NCBI GenBank assembly: GCA_033032865.1
Contig: JAWHQI010000009.1
Span: 11,674,001 to 11,738,000 of the forward strand
Direction of reading: 5' to 3'
From: Dactylorhiza incarnata
Lineage: Eukaryota; Streptophyta; Magnoliopsida; Asparagales; Orchidaceae
Length of the DNA stretch: 64,000 bases
The position numbers were made by a program, and so were the translations under genes. Under the pieces are notes generated by a model. It was not told the DNA's origin, ran no database searches, and saw only the letters and a list, made by a program, of their open reading frames with translations. Positions 21,405-33,236 of the stretch are shown one piece after another (the stretch's first letter is position 1; each line of letters begins with the position of its first letter).

Positions 21405-22951
21405 GGGGGTGTTAGGTGATCTTGGTACTTTTTGATCTATTAGTGTGAGTTGTCGATATTCAAGCAATGCACAAGGTTAACACACAAATAAGTCAAACCA
21501 GACGACATGAGATCTATAGAGGTTCCTCAAGACGGGGTGTCTTGAGTAGTCATCTTTCCCTCTACGCCTAACCAGCAGTGTGCTAGGCTCGGCAAACTCT
21601 GCCAAAAGCTTCAAGCCCTCAAGCCTTACAACACGGACCCGCAAGTCCCAACAGCCTAAGCCCTCAAGCCCTTACTTCCCCCGAGTCTGCAAGCTCGACA
21701 CTCAGGCCCTCAAGCCCAACACAACACAGACCCGCAAGTCCTGTGCCTACAGCCTAGGCCCGCAAGCCCCTACTGCACCCGAGCCCTCAAGCTCGACAAG
21801 TCGCACCCGCAAGTGCGCTGCCCTGGCCCTCAAGCATCACAGCTCTCCAGCCCTCAAGCTAGACGGTTTGGCCCGCAAGCCTTACAAGAAAAAACAATAA
21901 TAAAATGTTTCTCCTGCCGGATGAAGATCGCCACCTTTAGCCTGTTGAAGCTCCTTGAGATTGAAGAAGATTGTTATGAATCAGTTCTTGAGCGCACGGT
22001 TCTTCTTCAAATCTTTTCTTAGCCAGATGAGGATTGGCTTCTTAGCAGTCAATGAAGATGACTGCTCCTTCCTTTTCTCTTTCTTTCTTGCGGCGCTTGT
22101 GTTTTTCGATTTACTATGTGCGCAAGTTCTTTCTTGATGATATTTTTTTAGGGCAGCCTCATATATCCTTTTATAAGACTGTGATGCCCCCCAACGGTCT
22201 TCTAAGAAGTTTCTTTATGTGTCAGACCTCCATTCCCTTTTAGCACGCGCTGATATCTTTTTCTTTTTGGAGTACGCGCTAATGCCTCGATTCATTAAGT
22301 GCACGCGCTGATTTGGACAATCAGGCGGCGGCATTAACTGCTGATAGTATGTCTACACGATTTGAATCTGTCTCGATGATATTTCCATTGTTATGACGAC
22401 ATGGATAATATCTCGACGACAGCCCTTTGTCGATGCCATGAGCTCTGGTAGACCTTCATGTCTTCTTTCTTCTGCCTCTGATGCTGGCATCACAACAATA
22501 CGAGACATCCTGGCGATTCTTCACGTACGACGATATGTCGTTTCTGACTGTGTCATTGAGATACTCTTTCTTGCAATATGTCATCGTAATCATGTTGTTT
22601 ACTCGACGACAATCCTTCCTTCGATATCTTTGATTCTTCTCTGCATTCGACGATCTCTCCACATCTCAGCGTTAGACGATCAGCATTCTTCGTTCGACGA
22701 TCTCGCCATGTCTCAGCGTTCGACGATCGGCATTCTTCATTCGACGATCTTGCCATGTCTCAGCGGCTGCTGCTCTGCCTGTCATTACGACAACAAGCAC
22801 GCATTGTCGATGATATCGTATGTTCTTCTCGACGATGTGTACTTATATTTTCCTGAGATTATGAACTAGATGTATGATCAAATACAAAGTGAAGTACTCT
22901 TGAAATGATGACTTCTTCAAATCAGGAATCATGTGGGCAAGATTCCCAACA
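21405..22951 (-). repeat. Element B 3' LTR, main part
   Basis: It matches 36723-38267 over its length. It contains irregular CCCTCAAGCC/CCCGCAAGTCC repeats (21590-21890), a minus-strand CTTATAAAAGG box at 22167-22177, and CGACGA-rich 48-bp-scale repeats at 22380-22830. It begins (minus) TGTTGGGAATC next to the purine tract. Confidence 0.92.
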
Positions 22952-22969
22952 ATCTCCCCCTATTTAAAG
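22952..22969 (-). other. Element B polypurine tract
   Basis: The minus strand reads CTTTAAATAGGGGGAGAT directly before the 3' LTR. It is the same core as in element E. Confidence 0.88.
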
Positions 22970-23310
22970 AAGTCAGAATTTCAATTCAAGCCTGCTTTCA
23001 CTTGACATTAAATATCATAATCTTAGATGAAACTGTTTAAAGATTTAACTTATCTTTTGCAGAACTCTTGGAGTACATCAAGTTTGTAGCTCCCCCTTGA
23101 TTTGATGCCTCTTCCTTGCTCCCCCTACCTTTAAGGTCTTCTTGAGCACTACTTGAGCACCATTTATCCCCCTTTCTGACTTCTTGCCTTCTGCTTTTCT
23201 AACCAAGGAGTAGGACAAGCTCCGCCTTGCTCAGGCATGATTCTTCAAGGTCCTGTGAGATTTTCTAACCACTCATCTAGAAAGGCATTAGTAAATAGTA
23301 AAGTTGAGGG

Positions 23311-23961
23311 TTACTCTAAGTTTAACATTCCCAATTGGAATTTGAAGATGTTAAACTTAGCTTCATCTAGGGGCTTTGTGAATATATCATCCACTTGTTT
23401 GTCTGTTGAGACAAATTCAAGGGTGATATCTTCATTTTCCACATGCTCCCTGATGAAGTGATACCTGATCTCAATATGTTTAGTCCTGCTATGAGATACA
23501 GGGTTCTTAGTAATTGAGATGGCACTTGAAGAGTCACAAAATAGGGGTGTTTTGGTCATCTTTAGATTGTAGTCTTCAAGTTGATGTTGAATCCATAGCA
23601 GTTGGGCACAGCAGCTCCCAGCAGAGATATACTCTGATTCTGCTATCGAGATTGCCACACTGGTCTGCTTCTTACTGCTCCAGGAAATCAATCTTCCACC
23701 AAGGAATTGGCATGTACCTGAGGTACTCTTTCTATCTTCCTTGCACCCTGCATAATCTGCATCTGAATAACCAGTCAGTTCACACTCATTGTTCCTAGGG
23801 TACCATAGGCCAAGATTTGATGTACCCTTTAGGTATCTTAAGATTCTCTTGACAGAGACATAGTGAGATTCCTTAGGATTCACCTGATATCTAGCACAGA
23901 CACATTTAGCAAACATTATGTCAGGCCTACTTGCAGTTAGATAGAGCAAGGATCCAATCAT
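23311..23961 (-). pseudogene. pol: Element B reverse transcriptase end and RNase H
   Basis: 216 aa in the same frame as the RT segment, from which it is separated only by the TGA at 23962-23964. Visible are MIGSLLYLTASRPDIMFA (RT end), then RNase H: GYSDADYAGCKEDRKSTSG with catalytic Asp, SWSSKKQTSVAISIAESEY, CDSSSAI, HSRTKHIEIRYHFIRE and DIFTKPL. RNase H would remove RNA from the RNA-DNA hybrid. About 340 bp of non-coding DNA separate it from the purine tract. Confidence 0.9.
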
Positions 23962-25008
23962 TCATCTGTACTTGGTTTCATCAAAGGGTATGCCCTTCTC
24001 ATCCTTGTCCAGAGGCACATTGGTTCCCATTGGAGTTTTCATTGAAGAAGCACTCTCCAATCCAAATTTCTTGACTAGCTCCCTAGTGAATTTGGTCTGA
24101 GAGATGAAAATCCCATCTTCAGATTGTTTCACTTGGAGACCTAGAAAGTATTTAAGCTCACCCATACTGCTCATCTCAAACTTTCCCTGCATCAAGTTGG
24201 CAAACTTTTTGCAGAGATTGTTATCTGTAGAGCCAAAGATGATGTCATCTACATAGATCTGTACTAGCAAGATCTTGCCCTTCACTTCCCTTAGGAACAA
24301 TGTCTTATCAATCTTTCCCCTTGAGAACTTGTTCTCAATTAGAAAGCTTGACAAAGCCTCATACCAGGCCCTAGGTTCCTGCTTTAAGCCATAAAGTGCT
24401 TTTCTGAGAAAGTAAACATAATCAGGATGAGTGGAGTCAACAAAACCTGAAGGCTGCTCTACATATACTTCCTCTTTGAGGTCACCATTTAGGAAGGCTG
24501 ACTTCACATCCATTTTGTAGACCTTGAAACCTATGTATGTTGCATAGGCGAGGAACAGTCTTATTGCTTCTAGTCTGGCTACTGGAGCAAATTTCTGATC
24601 AAGATCTATCCCCTCCTCTTGTCTGTAGCCTTTTGCCACAAGTCTTGCTTTATTCTTGGTGATGATTCCATTTTCATCCAATTTGTTCCTGTAGACCCAT
24701 TTGGTTCCTATGATGTTGTGCCCTTGGGGTCTTGGAACCAATTTCCACACTTTGCATCTTTTAAATTGATTCAGTTCCTCCTGCATTGCAGCAATCCAAA
24801 ATGGATCCTGATTTGCTTTCTCAAATTTCTTGGGTTCAATTTGAGAGAGAAAACTCAGGTACAATGCTTGATTTGCAGCTTTACTCCTTGTCAGCACCCC
24901 TTGGTTGACATTTCCTATTATCTGCTCTTGGGGATTATCTCTTACTTGTCTTAAGGCAGTTGGAAGTGGTCTGGGTATTTCTGCAGGAGCTACTTCTGCA
25001 GGCTGCAA
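23962..25008 (-). pseudogene. pol: Element B reverse transcriptase
   Basis: 348 aa. Motifs in order: [67 protein letters not shown], and the catalytic [12 protein letters not shown], then [14 protein letters not shown]. The frame is intact across the polymerase core. It is bounded by in-frame stops at 25021 (TAA, upstream) and 23962 (TGA, downstream). The sequence is typical of Sirevirus/Tork-type Copia polymerases. Confidence 0.93.
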
Positions 25009-25020
25009 TTCTTCTGCCGT

Positions 25021-26040
25021 TTATGTATCTTCTGCAGGTTCTACCTCTATTTCAACCATCACTGGTTGATTCTTGTTATTGAATGAGGTGTCAACATTGT
25101 CTTCAATGGATAGCTTTTCTAATCTTTCCACTGTACCCGCATTCACTAGAGAACTAAACCAGCCCTTATGGATAAGGTTAGTCTCATCAAATACAACATG
25201 AACAGATTCTTCCACTGTTTGGGTATTGAGGTTGTATACTCTGTATGCCCGGCTGTAGGAGTTGTATCCAACAAATATACCCTCACAGCTTTTCTCACCA
25301 AACTTAGTTAGTTTGGATTTCTCATTATTAAGGACATAGCATTTGCTACCAAAGATCCTAAAGTATGATAGAGTTGGATTTCTGCCCTTCATTAGCTCAT
25401 AGGGAGTTTTCTTGTGATTTTTGATGATAGAGGCCTTGTTTATCACGTGATAAGCAGTGTTGACAGCCTCTGCCCAGAAGTATTCTGGTAATGAGGAGTC
25501 ACTTAGCATTGTCCTGCTAGCCTCTATCAAGGTTCTGTTCTTCCTTTCAGCAACCCCATTCCGTTGAGGAGTTCTGGGGGAGGAGAATTCTTGGGAGATA
25601 CCTAGGACTTGGCAGAATTCTGTCATGGCCCCTGACTGAAATTCTGTCCCATGGTCACTTCTGAATTTGACCACAGTACAGCTCATCTCATTCTGGATCT
25701 TCCTGACAAAATTCTTCAAGATATCGAGGGTATCTGATTTATTTTTGAGGAAGAATACCCAGGTGAACCTTGAGTAGTCATCAACAACTACAAGGGTGTA
25801 TGCCTTCCCTCCAAAGCTATGAACTGACATAGGACCAAATAAATCCATGTGCAGTAAAAATAAGCACCTTGTGGACTCTTTGTTAGAGATGCTTTTAAAG
25901 CTAGTGCTAGTCTGCTTTCCAAGTTGGCAGGCTTGACAAGGACCATCTTTGATGCACTTAATGTCAGGTCCATTTCTGACCAGGTTTTGTGAGAAAAGCT
26001 TGCATATTGTCTTATAGCTGATGTGTGCAAGTCTCTTGTG
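25021..26040 (-). pseudogene. pol: Element B integrase
   Basis: The HHCC finger (KRLAHISYKTIC ... CIKDGPCQACQLGK) lies at about 25900-26036 in the frame after a TGA at 26041-26043. The catalytic core is MDLFGPMSV, VVVDDYSRFTWVFF, FRSDHGTEFQS, SPRTPQRNGVAERKNRTL and PEYFWAEAVNTAYHVIN. The C-terminal part has IFGSKCYVLN and GYNSYSRAYRVYN. One continuous open stretch covers 25848-25021. TAA at 25021 cuts the linker to RT. Confidence 0.9.
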
Positions 26041-26436
26041 TCATTGTACACATAGAGCCTCTTTGCCATCAGCTATAAGACACATGGGCATGGAAGAATT
26101 TGTATTAAGGAAATTTAAGCAATAAATGTTCCCACTCCGAGTGCCAGTTAAGGTAGTCTCAGAATCTGAGGACTTCTTAATTAGACACTTGTCCTTGTAG
26201 AAAATAATAACAAAGCCTAGATCACAAAGCTGACTTATGCTTATGAGGTTGTGTCTCAACCCCTCCACATAAGCTACCTTTGTGATGGTAACTAACCCAT
26301 TAGTTACGCTGTCATAGCCCCTGTTCACTCCCTTTTCTGAACCTCCAAAGATAACAGTCGGTCCATTCTCCACAGGGATGAATTCTTTCAAATACTTTCT
26401 GACTCCAGTCATATGCCTGGAGCAGCCACTGTCCAA
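26041..26436 (-). pseudogene. pol: Element B protease region
   Basis: It begins at LDSGCSRHMTGV, the Asp-Ser-Gly active-site motif of Copia proteases, followed by FGGSEKGV and EGLRHNLISISQLCDLGFVI. In-frame stops flank it (TAG just upstream near 26440, TGA at 26041). Both occupy places where autonomous relatives have Trp. The protease would mature the gag-pol polyprotein. Confidence 0.88.
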
Positions 26437-26484
26437 ATACTAAATTGGAGATCGGTTGGCATTTGGATCTACCTGCAAAACAAA

Positions 26485-26764
26485 TCACTTCCCCTCAGGT
26501 ACCCAATAGGGATTGGGTCCTTGGTTTTTGTTAGGGTGATAGAATGGAATCGCAAACCTCAGAGGATTCTGCACTCTCCTTGCATTGAGCCTAGTTGGGT
26601 TGAACCAACAGTCCAATGCAAAGTGGCCTACTTTCCCGCAGCACCAACATTCATATCTATTATATCTTCTCTTCTGCTTCATCATCTGAGTAGGATGACA
26701 GTGCTGATGAGCAGGAGAGAAGGCTTCTTGTCTAACAGATCTAGGGTGAACCTCATGTGTGTGT
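26485..26764 (-). pseudogene. gag: Element B second zinc knuckle segment
   Basis: On the minus strand the segment contains CWCCGKVGHFALDC with correct CCHC spacing and ends PYWVPEGK before a TGA at 26485. Sirevirus-type polyproteins have such a second knuckle between the gag coiled coil and protease. Element D at 26765 cuts it from the coiled-coil part at 34731-35302. Confidence 0.8.
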
Positions 26765-28274
26765 TGATGAGTCTGGTTTATACAGTGATTTCCGGCCTCA
26801 TTTGGGTTTGTTTTAGTGTCATTGCACTTCAATTGCTGTTCATATACGCTTATATTGATAGCATGGCATTTCTGCGCCTTTTGTGCAATCCTTCCCCCTT
26901 TGTGGCATGTTTTTCCTATATATTACTGTATGCCTGTGTTATGGATCAGGTGGTGTGCACGGATCGGGGTTATTTGTGTTTTTCCTGCAGGTCCTGGGAT
27001 CGTGTGCATGTTCGGGATGGTGCGGGGCAATTTTTGGCCTAAAAAGCCTCTGATCGTGCGCATTCCTTCGCGCACGATCAGGCGCACGACCAATGGTCAT
27101 GCGTTAATTCCCGTCCCTGATTGAGCGTCGGCGCACGAGCACAGGCCTTTCTTCGCGCACGAGCACAGGCCTTTCTTCGCGCACGACCACTGGTCGTGCG
27201 CCCCTGACCGTGCGTTGTTTTCTATCTTTTTCTTTGCTACAGGTTGACTGCGCACGATCACAGGAATTCCTTCACGCACGACCATTGGTCGTGTGCCACT
27301 GACCGTGCGCAGTACTTATTCTGCTCCCTATTTAAGTCGTTGTTCCGCGAAATTAGGGATCGGGCACTATTTTGGGGCGCGATTTCTGCGCGCGAGTCCG
27401 CCGTTCCACCTCTCCAAGGTCCCCCATTCCATTCCTCCCTTTGGGAAAGCTTCATCCATTGATCCTAAGGTCCATCTAGGGTTCCGGAAGCATTCTCCGC
27501 CATCTACGGCCAGCATTCCAAGAGGAAGACATCTCCATTGGGCGAAGAAGAAGTGACCCAGCTCTGAGAAGAAGACGGGCAACGGTTGGAGGTAGTGACA
27601 GCCTCTAAACCCCGGAAGCAACCAAGGACTGAGCTCGGAGGAGGCGTGACGACCCCCCATTCCGACCATGATCTGCGGCGAGGTTTCTCATCTCGTGGTT
27701 ACTTCTACCCCTTCTCTTTTTGTGATTTGTACTCTTTATTGTTGTAATGAACTAAATGAACATCTATTTGTCTATGAATGGGAGTTTATTTATGAACTTG
27801 TTCTTTACGTGATGTTGTGTTGTGATGCGCTCCGCCCCCGCTCCACTTACACCCACACGATCTAGTACTCGCTCTAGCAAAAGCTGGAAGCGATAGCGAA
27901 GAGGTGCCTTCGACCCTCAAATCTCGCATTTGCACTCACCTCATCCATATGCTCACCGGCTATCCGCTAAGCGAAGCACGGCATCGCGGCCTGCACTAAA
28001 TCCATTCACCAAGCGACGCGGTGATTGAGACCCGCATAGTGTTTAGTTTTCTCATTTCCCATTCTATAAAACCAACCAACCCCCCTTGTTTTGTTAAACT
28101 TAGAAACCCCCATAATTAATCTCCTAACGAGCAAATCGTATTACCCAACTTGCGGTCCTTTGAGAACGATATTCGGGGAGCTACTCCCTACTTTTATTAC
28201 TTGACAATGACCGGTGCACTGCCGTCGTACCGCATTTCGTGCCCGCTAATTAGCGGTGTGGAAATAGCGCGTCA
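26765..28274 (+). repeat. Element D 5' LTR
   Basis: 1510 bp. Palindromes and half-sites of the GCGCACGACCA type are at 27052-27103, 27178-27200 and 27273-27296. CTATTTAAG at 27328-27336 follows as a TATA-like box. Confidence 0.93.
27052..27336 (+). promoter_or_regulatory. Element D LTR palindrome array and TATA-like box
   Basis: The array holds three near-perfect palindromes, a larger inverted pair (GATCGTGCGC ... GCGCACGATC at 27052-27080) and several half-sites, and ends about 30 bp before CTATTTAAG. The same layout is at 33521-33783 in the other LTR. Confidence 0.6.
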
Positions 28275-28279
28275 AGTTT

Positions 28280-28298
28280 TTGCCGCCGTTGCCGGGAA
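28280..28298 (+). other. Element D primer binding site (tRNA-Asp type)
   Basis: TTGCCGCCGTTGCCGGGAA starts six bases after the LTR. It differs at a few bases from the C site TGGCGCCGTTGCCGGGG. Confidence 0.75.
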
Positions 28299-28474
28299 TT
28301 GCAAGTGTTATATGAAATTGTTGTTAGGAAAATTAATTGTGAAGATTTTTAGTTTCCTAATTTGTTCCTTCATCCTTTCTCGTGTCTAAACGATGGGTTG
28401 TTTTATTCAGTCATTGCCAAGCGTAGTGTTGCGCACAAGGGTGTTTTTCTGTTGAATCTGGTTACCTTCATGCA

Positions 28475-29612
28475 ATGTGGGCTGGATTTAATATCCGCTG
28501 TCGTGGGTGTGGGGATACATCCCATGCTAGTGATAGATGTCCATCAGGAGAGAGTAGCTCTAGTCCCCAAGGCCCATGGTATCAGGCATTGTCATCATAC
28601 GATACCACATACACTGTGCCTAAGGCTTATGGCTACTCTGCCGCTCCGCATGTACCGTTTTTGAATTCGTCTCCGGTCCCACTTGGACCAAAGACGAATG
28701 CAAAACAGTGCTTGTTTTGTCGAAGCACGGATCATGCTTTAAGGGATTGTGCTGAGTATCTGCGCGAACTGGACGAGGACGACGAGCCGGACATCCGGAT
28801 CGTCCCAATTCCTATCTCTGGCAGCACCCTCCCCTCCTCTGGTTTCGTATCCATATCACCTTCATGTTTTGAAGGGGTCGATGCGGATATGCAGATCAAA
28901 GTTATTGGTGATCTATGCCCCGACATGGTTGCGCATGTATCTCCCGTTCGTTTATCACCGCATGTTGATTCAATTCTTTCTAAGGATGCGGTGCTTGATT
29001 TCTCTTCAAACACTAATTCTTCTAGTCTTGTGTGTGCTACTACAATTGTTTTTGACAGTATCGATGAGAATGTCTTGCAGGAAGAGGTAGTGAGTTGCAG
29101 CGTTGTGCCCACTCCGAGAGAGGAGGATGTACTTCAAGGTGCGGAGGTGGAGACTTCAGCATCATTTGAGGAGGTCCAAGTCGTGGAAGTGGCCGCTGAC
29201 GATTCTGCTAGATCCTGCAGCGTATTTGGCGATGCCGACAATTCCTCGCCACCTCAACCCATCAGGAGTGATTCCGGGATCTCTCCTGAAGAAGAAAGTC
29301 TTTTATGTTATTCGTCTAATTTGTTTCTTCACCCCCATTCCCGTGTCTGATTCACTGCAGGACTATACATTGGATCTAATCCTGGATGTAATCGAGCCTG
29401 CTATGCGGGCCGGAGATGCCTTGGATCATCTGCATGTGGAAACAGATACTGAGATTCCTTCATCTTATTACCTACCCCTACCTGACAATCAGTGCAGGTA
29501 TCTTTATTCAGGAAGTGGGGGGACGACCCTGTCGCCTTATGGTCACCCGTTACCAAAACGGACAATGGAACAGCTTCCTGTTCACTTCATTTTCCATAGA
29601 CCGATCAGCTAG
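28475..29612 (+). pseudogene. Element D two-zinc-knuckle protein (one frameshift)
   Basis: The ATG at 28475 opens MWAGFNIRCRGCGDTSHASDRC (first CCHC), followed by CLFCRSTDHALRDC at about residue 80. The middle is acidic and repetitive in character. The frame ends at 29350, but the homologous C-terminus (MEQLPVHFIFHRPIS) continues in another frame to 29612, so one indel lies near 29300-29340. In element C the same protein is uninterrupted. It is likely an RNA-binding gag remnant without a capsid part. Confidence 0.75.
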
Positions 29613-29865
29613 CATACGCTAGCAGCTGAATAAGTCTAGTTGGGAGACATAAAACCCCAATAGTTATCTTCGTTAGAATTACTTTAAATTGTGATGTTCA
29701 TTTTTTGTTTTGTGTGGTGTAATGAATTTCTTTTTTTTTTGTACAACTGTTATCTATTAATTGTGACTAACGGTCTTGTGTTAGGGGTGAGGAATCCTTG
29801 GATGCACTTATGAGGCACGGCGGTAAGTTTTTAATTCTGAAACTGGGCGCGCGAATTATTCCTTC

Positions 29866-29922
29866 GCGCACGACCACTGGTCGTGCGCCCTATTTATCGG
29901 CGCACGACCACTGGTCGTGCGC
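29866..29922 (+). promoter_or_regulatory. Element D internal palindrome pair before ORF1
   Basis: Two perfect palindromes (29866-29888 and 29900-29922) flank CCTATTTATCGG, and TTTTAAAAG follows at about 29935. They lie in the spacer between the two ORFs, about 170 bp upstream of ATG 30093. Element C has the equivalent pair at 18138-18193. Confidence 0.5.
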
Positions 29923-30092
29923 GGGCCCAGTTTCTTTTAAAAGCTTTCGGCCGGCTCCTGTGCGTGCGTCTAGGGTTCTCGTCTTTTCTGGTCGCTGAGC
30001 GTGCGCCGTCTGGGAGCACTTCTCCTCCTCCTCACTCCATCTTCTCTGGTAAGCTTCCCTCTCCTCCTCTTCTCCTTCAAGCTTGCGTGTCT

Positions 30093-31412
30093 ATGGAGCC
30101 ATCCGGGAGCCGCCCTATTACCATGGCTTATCAAATATCTCGCTCCGCCTCCGCCACTCCCGCTCAGATCTTGGGGAGAATGGCCAAGTTTGCAAAAGCT
30201 GAGCACAAGCGCCGATTTACCGCACTGAAGAGAAAGCCATTCCTTTCGCAGCGTTTGGTTGACTGGGAGGAACTTAGGTCAATCGGAGATGGCAGCGCAC
30301 TAATGGAAGCAATTCTCCTCCTTTACTCCTTCGACAATTGGAGGAACGTCTTCAAATGCGCCGAGCTCGGTTTCAAGGAGTTAACCTTGGAGTTCCTCTC
30401 CACATTTGAGTGGGAAGTTTCCCCGGCGGGATTCCGGCCTCCACTTTGTTCCTTCCGGATGTTTGGGCAGGTGTTCACATTGTCTCTCCCCGAGCTTGCC
30501 ACCCATGCTGGCTTTTACACGGAAGGCGAGGCCGCAAGGTTGGATTTCCAGAACTTGGCGATGATGTTTCCAGGTGATGTCCCCTCGCAAAGCGTCTGGC
30601 GGTCATTCATCGGCACTGATGAGGATTATGTGGCTCGCCGGGCCAAATCAACAAGGATCATATCTCCCGCCTTGCGGTACCTGCAGCACCTGATTAGTCA
30701 TTCTATCGCCGCGCGTGGTTTAAGCCAGAATATGGTAGGTTGGCATGATCTTTTGTACCTTTACAGCATGCAGCAGCGGTATCCCCTTCATCTGGGGTTC
30801 ATGCTGGCCTACTTCTTCCACCATGAGGCCACATATGGCCTCGCTGGAGCGATTGGGGGTGCGTATTACGTCACCCGAATCGCGAAAGGGCTTGGAGTGT
30901 GGGACCGGATACCCCCGATGGAGCAGGTTACCTCTCCTTCCATGATCACGCGGGCAACAATGGTGAGATTCCACCTGCTGCGAGTGGTGGGGCGAAAGGG
31001 CAACCGATCATATGTGGTGACTGGTCCGAGTGATGGTGGTGTTGGTATCCATGAGGAGGAGGATAGGGACGAGCAGCCAGAGTCTTCTGCAAGGGGAAGA
31101 CGCAGGGCGGAGGAGCCGCCACAGCAGTCACAGGGGTCGCAGCAGCCTGAGCAGCAGCCTGAGCAGCAACCTCAGCAGCAACCTCAGCAGCCAGCAGGGT
31201 AGCACTTCGGCAATTATGCGATGCAGGGCGTCCCGTGCCTAAGTGAGCGTCTCTCCGATCTGGAGGCGTCACAGTTTTGGATGCAGGACCTCATTTATCA
31301 GCAGGCTGTTCGGGGCGGGCTGAACGTGCCTCAGCCTCCTGCTCGTGTTGCACCCACTGCGCCCCGTCCCGCATCCCCAATCCAAATTTATGCCAGCAGC
31401 AACGAGGAGTAG
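30093..31412 (+). pseudogene. Element D Athila-ORF1-like protein, one in-frame stop
   Basis: From ATG 30093 (MEPSGSRPITMAYQIS) the frame runs to TAG at 31200-31202 (369 codons) and continues in the same frame to 31412. Conserved blocks are KPFLSQRLVDWEELRSIGD, ELTLEFLSTFEWEV, LSLPELATHAGFYTEGEA, LSQNMVGWHDLLYLYSM and RLSDLEASQFWMQDL. A Gln/Pro repeat region (31140-31195) precedes the stop. The frame is also open upstream to 29883, but the ATG at 30093 is the first good start. The stop lies elsewhere than in C, so the two copies decayed independently. The function of this family is unknown. Confidence 0.78.
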
Positions 31413-33236
31413 TCAGCTGCCTCTCTTGTCTATTTATGCCAGCATGTTTCATCTATTGTTTGATTCAGCTTCTCATGTTTAGGTTGTTAAAACATGTTTG
31501 TGTGTGACACTCATCTGGGTGTCTTTTGATTCAGTCGTTAAGACTTTTGCTATCTAACGCTAATACAGGTATTTGGTCCACCTTCAAGGACGTTAAACAA
31601 AAGGGCTCTTGGGAGACAACCCATTTGGGACCATTTGGTTCCGTTCTTTCTTGTTATCTTTTTTTTTTTGCTATACTTTTGTGTGCTTGGGATCTCTTTA
31701 ATCGCAGGTCCGCATTTATTGGAGCACGGCGGGATCACCGCCTTCTGAATAAAACGCCATATCTTCTGGTATGCTCATTTCTGAGCATGGGGTAATCTCT
31801 CATCCTAGCCTTCTTAAGCTTATGCCGCTATCGAACATGCTTTTTGCTTAGTGTAAGTCTGGGGGAGTGAGAGTTAGCGTTACCTCGTGCACATGCACAG
31901 TGCACAGCATACTAGGATTTACAATGTGTTATATTGTAGCATTGCTCATCTCATGACACACCACGACACCCACGTGAGCGCACTTAACTGTAGGCACGCG
32001 ACGAGTCTAACTCGTCTCGGTTGTGTGAATGGGAAATCACGGTGCTGGGTTTGGATTGCGAGACGAAGTACTTTGTTGACTCGTGTAGTGCTCTAGTCAT
32101 TTATTCATGTCTCGCATAGAAATCTATGTAGATTAAACTCTTTATGCTTTTAGTTTTACATTTTATTCTGATAGCGTAATGCTAGTTTATTCTACTCAAA
32201 AATGTTGAATCCGGTGCGAATCATTCGGTAGTGTAGGGATGTGTGTAGAGGGGTGCTAGGCTCGTATTGCTCGAGTCGGGAGGAAGAATCATCTTTCTCG
32301 GTGGCTAAGAACTTGCCCCAAGCGACTCTCGAAGCATGGGTATGAGTTAATTCAGTGCGTGAGCGTAACGTAGGCCATCATGTTGGCCAGTTTGAGCTTT
32401 GTATTCCGGTCCTAACATCTTATCCTTGCTAGCCCCTTGTGCCTACCCGATCCCGTTGATTCAGCTCCACCTTCAATCCACCAAAGCCAAAATGACAATC
32501 CTAATCGCACACCAAATTCTGAGCTCAAGCAATCTGTGCATAAAAAAAATTTGGGTGTTGATGCGGTGTATATCTGTGATTGTGGTGGAAATGTGTTATT
32601 GAAAATATAGCTGTTCTGTATCTAATTGTGCAAAATTGTGAAATTTGAAAAAATGAAAAAAATGAAATGAAACGAAAAAGAAAAAATGTATAAAGAGATA
32701 CATTTGGGAATACGTGGTGTACACAATTTTATTATTGTTATGATAGTGTTTCGTTTGCAAGCTCATTTGGGTTATGTGTGCTAAGCCCCCGCATTTACCA
32801 TTGTTTACCGCACCGTAGCCTAAGACTAAATCATAACCTAAAGTCCTACTGATTTGCGCATCGAATCATATGAATGCCATGGAGAGAGTGCGAACGGGTG
32901 AGCGTATGGTCATCGACACTGATGGATTTCAGTGGAGGTTGTTCCGAACTCCGGTGTTGAGTAATGTTCGCCTCAGCAGCCTTTCTACTTTCTTCCTACG
33001 CATGACTGAGTGATTCCCTATGATTCGACTTTTGAGTAGAAATAATATATAGTTACGTTGTTAGAATTATGTAAACTATTTTGCATAACTAAAAATTCTT
33101 TTTACTAGATTTCTATGCACATGCGTATCAGACTTCGCATATTACTCTGTCCTTGCAATTTCTAACCCAGCTATGCTTTTTCTCGCTCCGCCGGATTTGT
33201 TTGCTCGGGACGCGCAAATAGGTAAGTCTGGGGGTG
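31413..33236 (+). other. Element D 3' non-coding region with hairpin and purine tract
   Basis: 1.8 kb without a credible ORF. It aligns in blocks with the reverse complement of 14869-16674 in C. The hairpin TTTGC/GCAAA is at 33200-33218. The purine tract AAGTCTGGGGGTG at 33224-33236 abuts the 3' LTR. Confidence 0.75.

Noticed and set aside
21580..21900. 106-aa frame, repeated at 36891-37211
   Set aside because: It translates the short CCCTCAAGC-type repeats of B's LTR; no domain.
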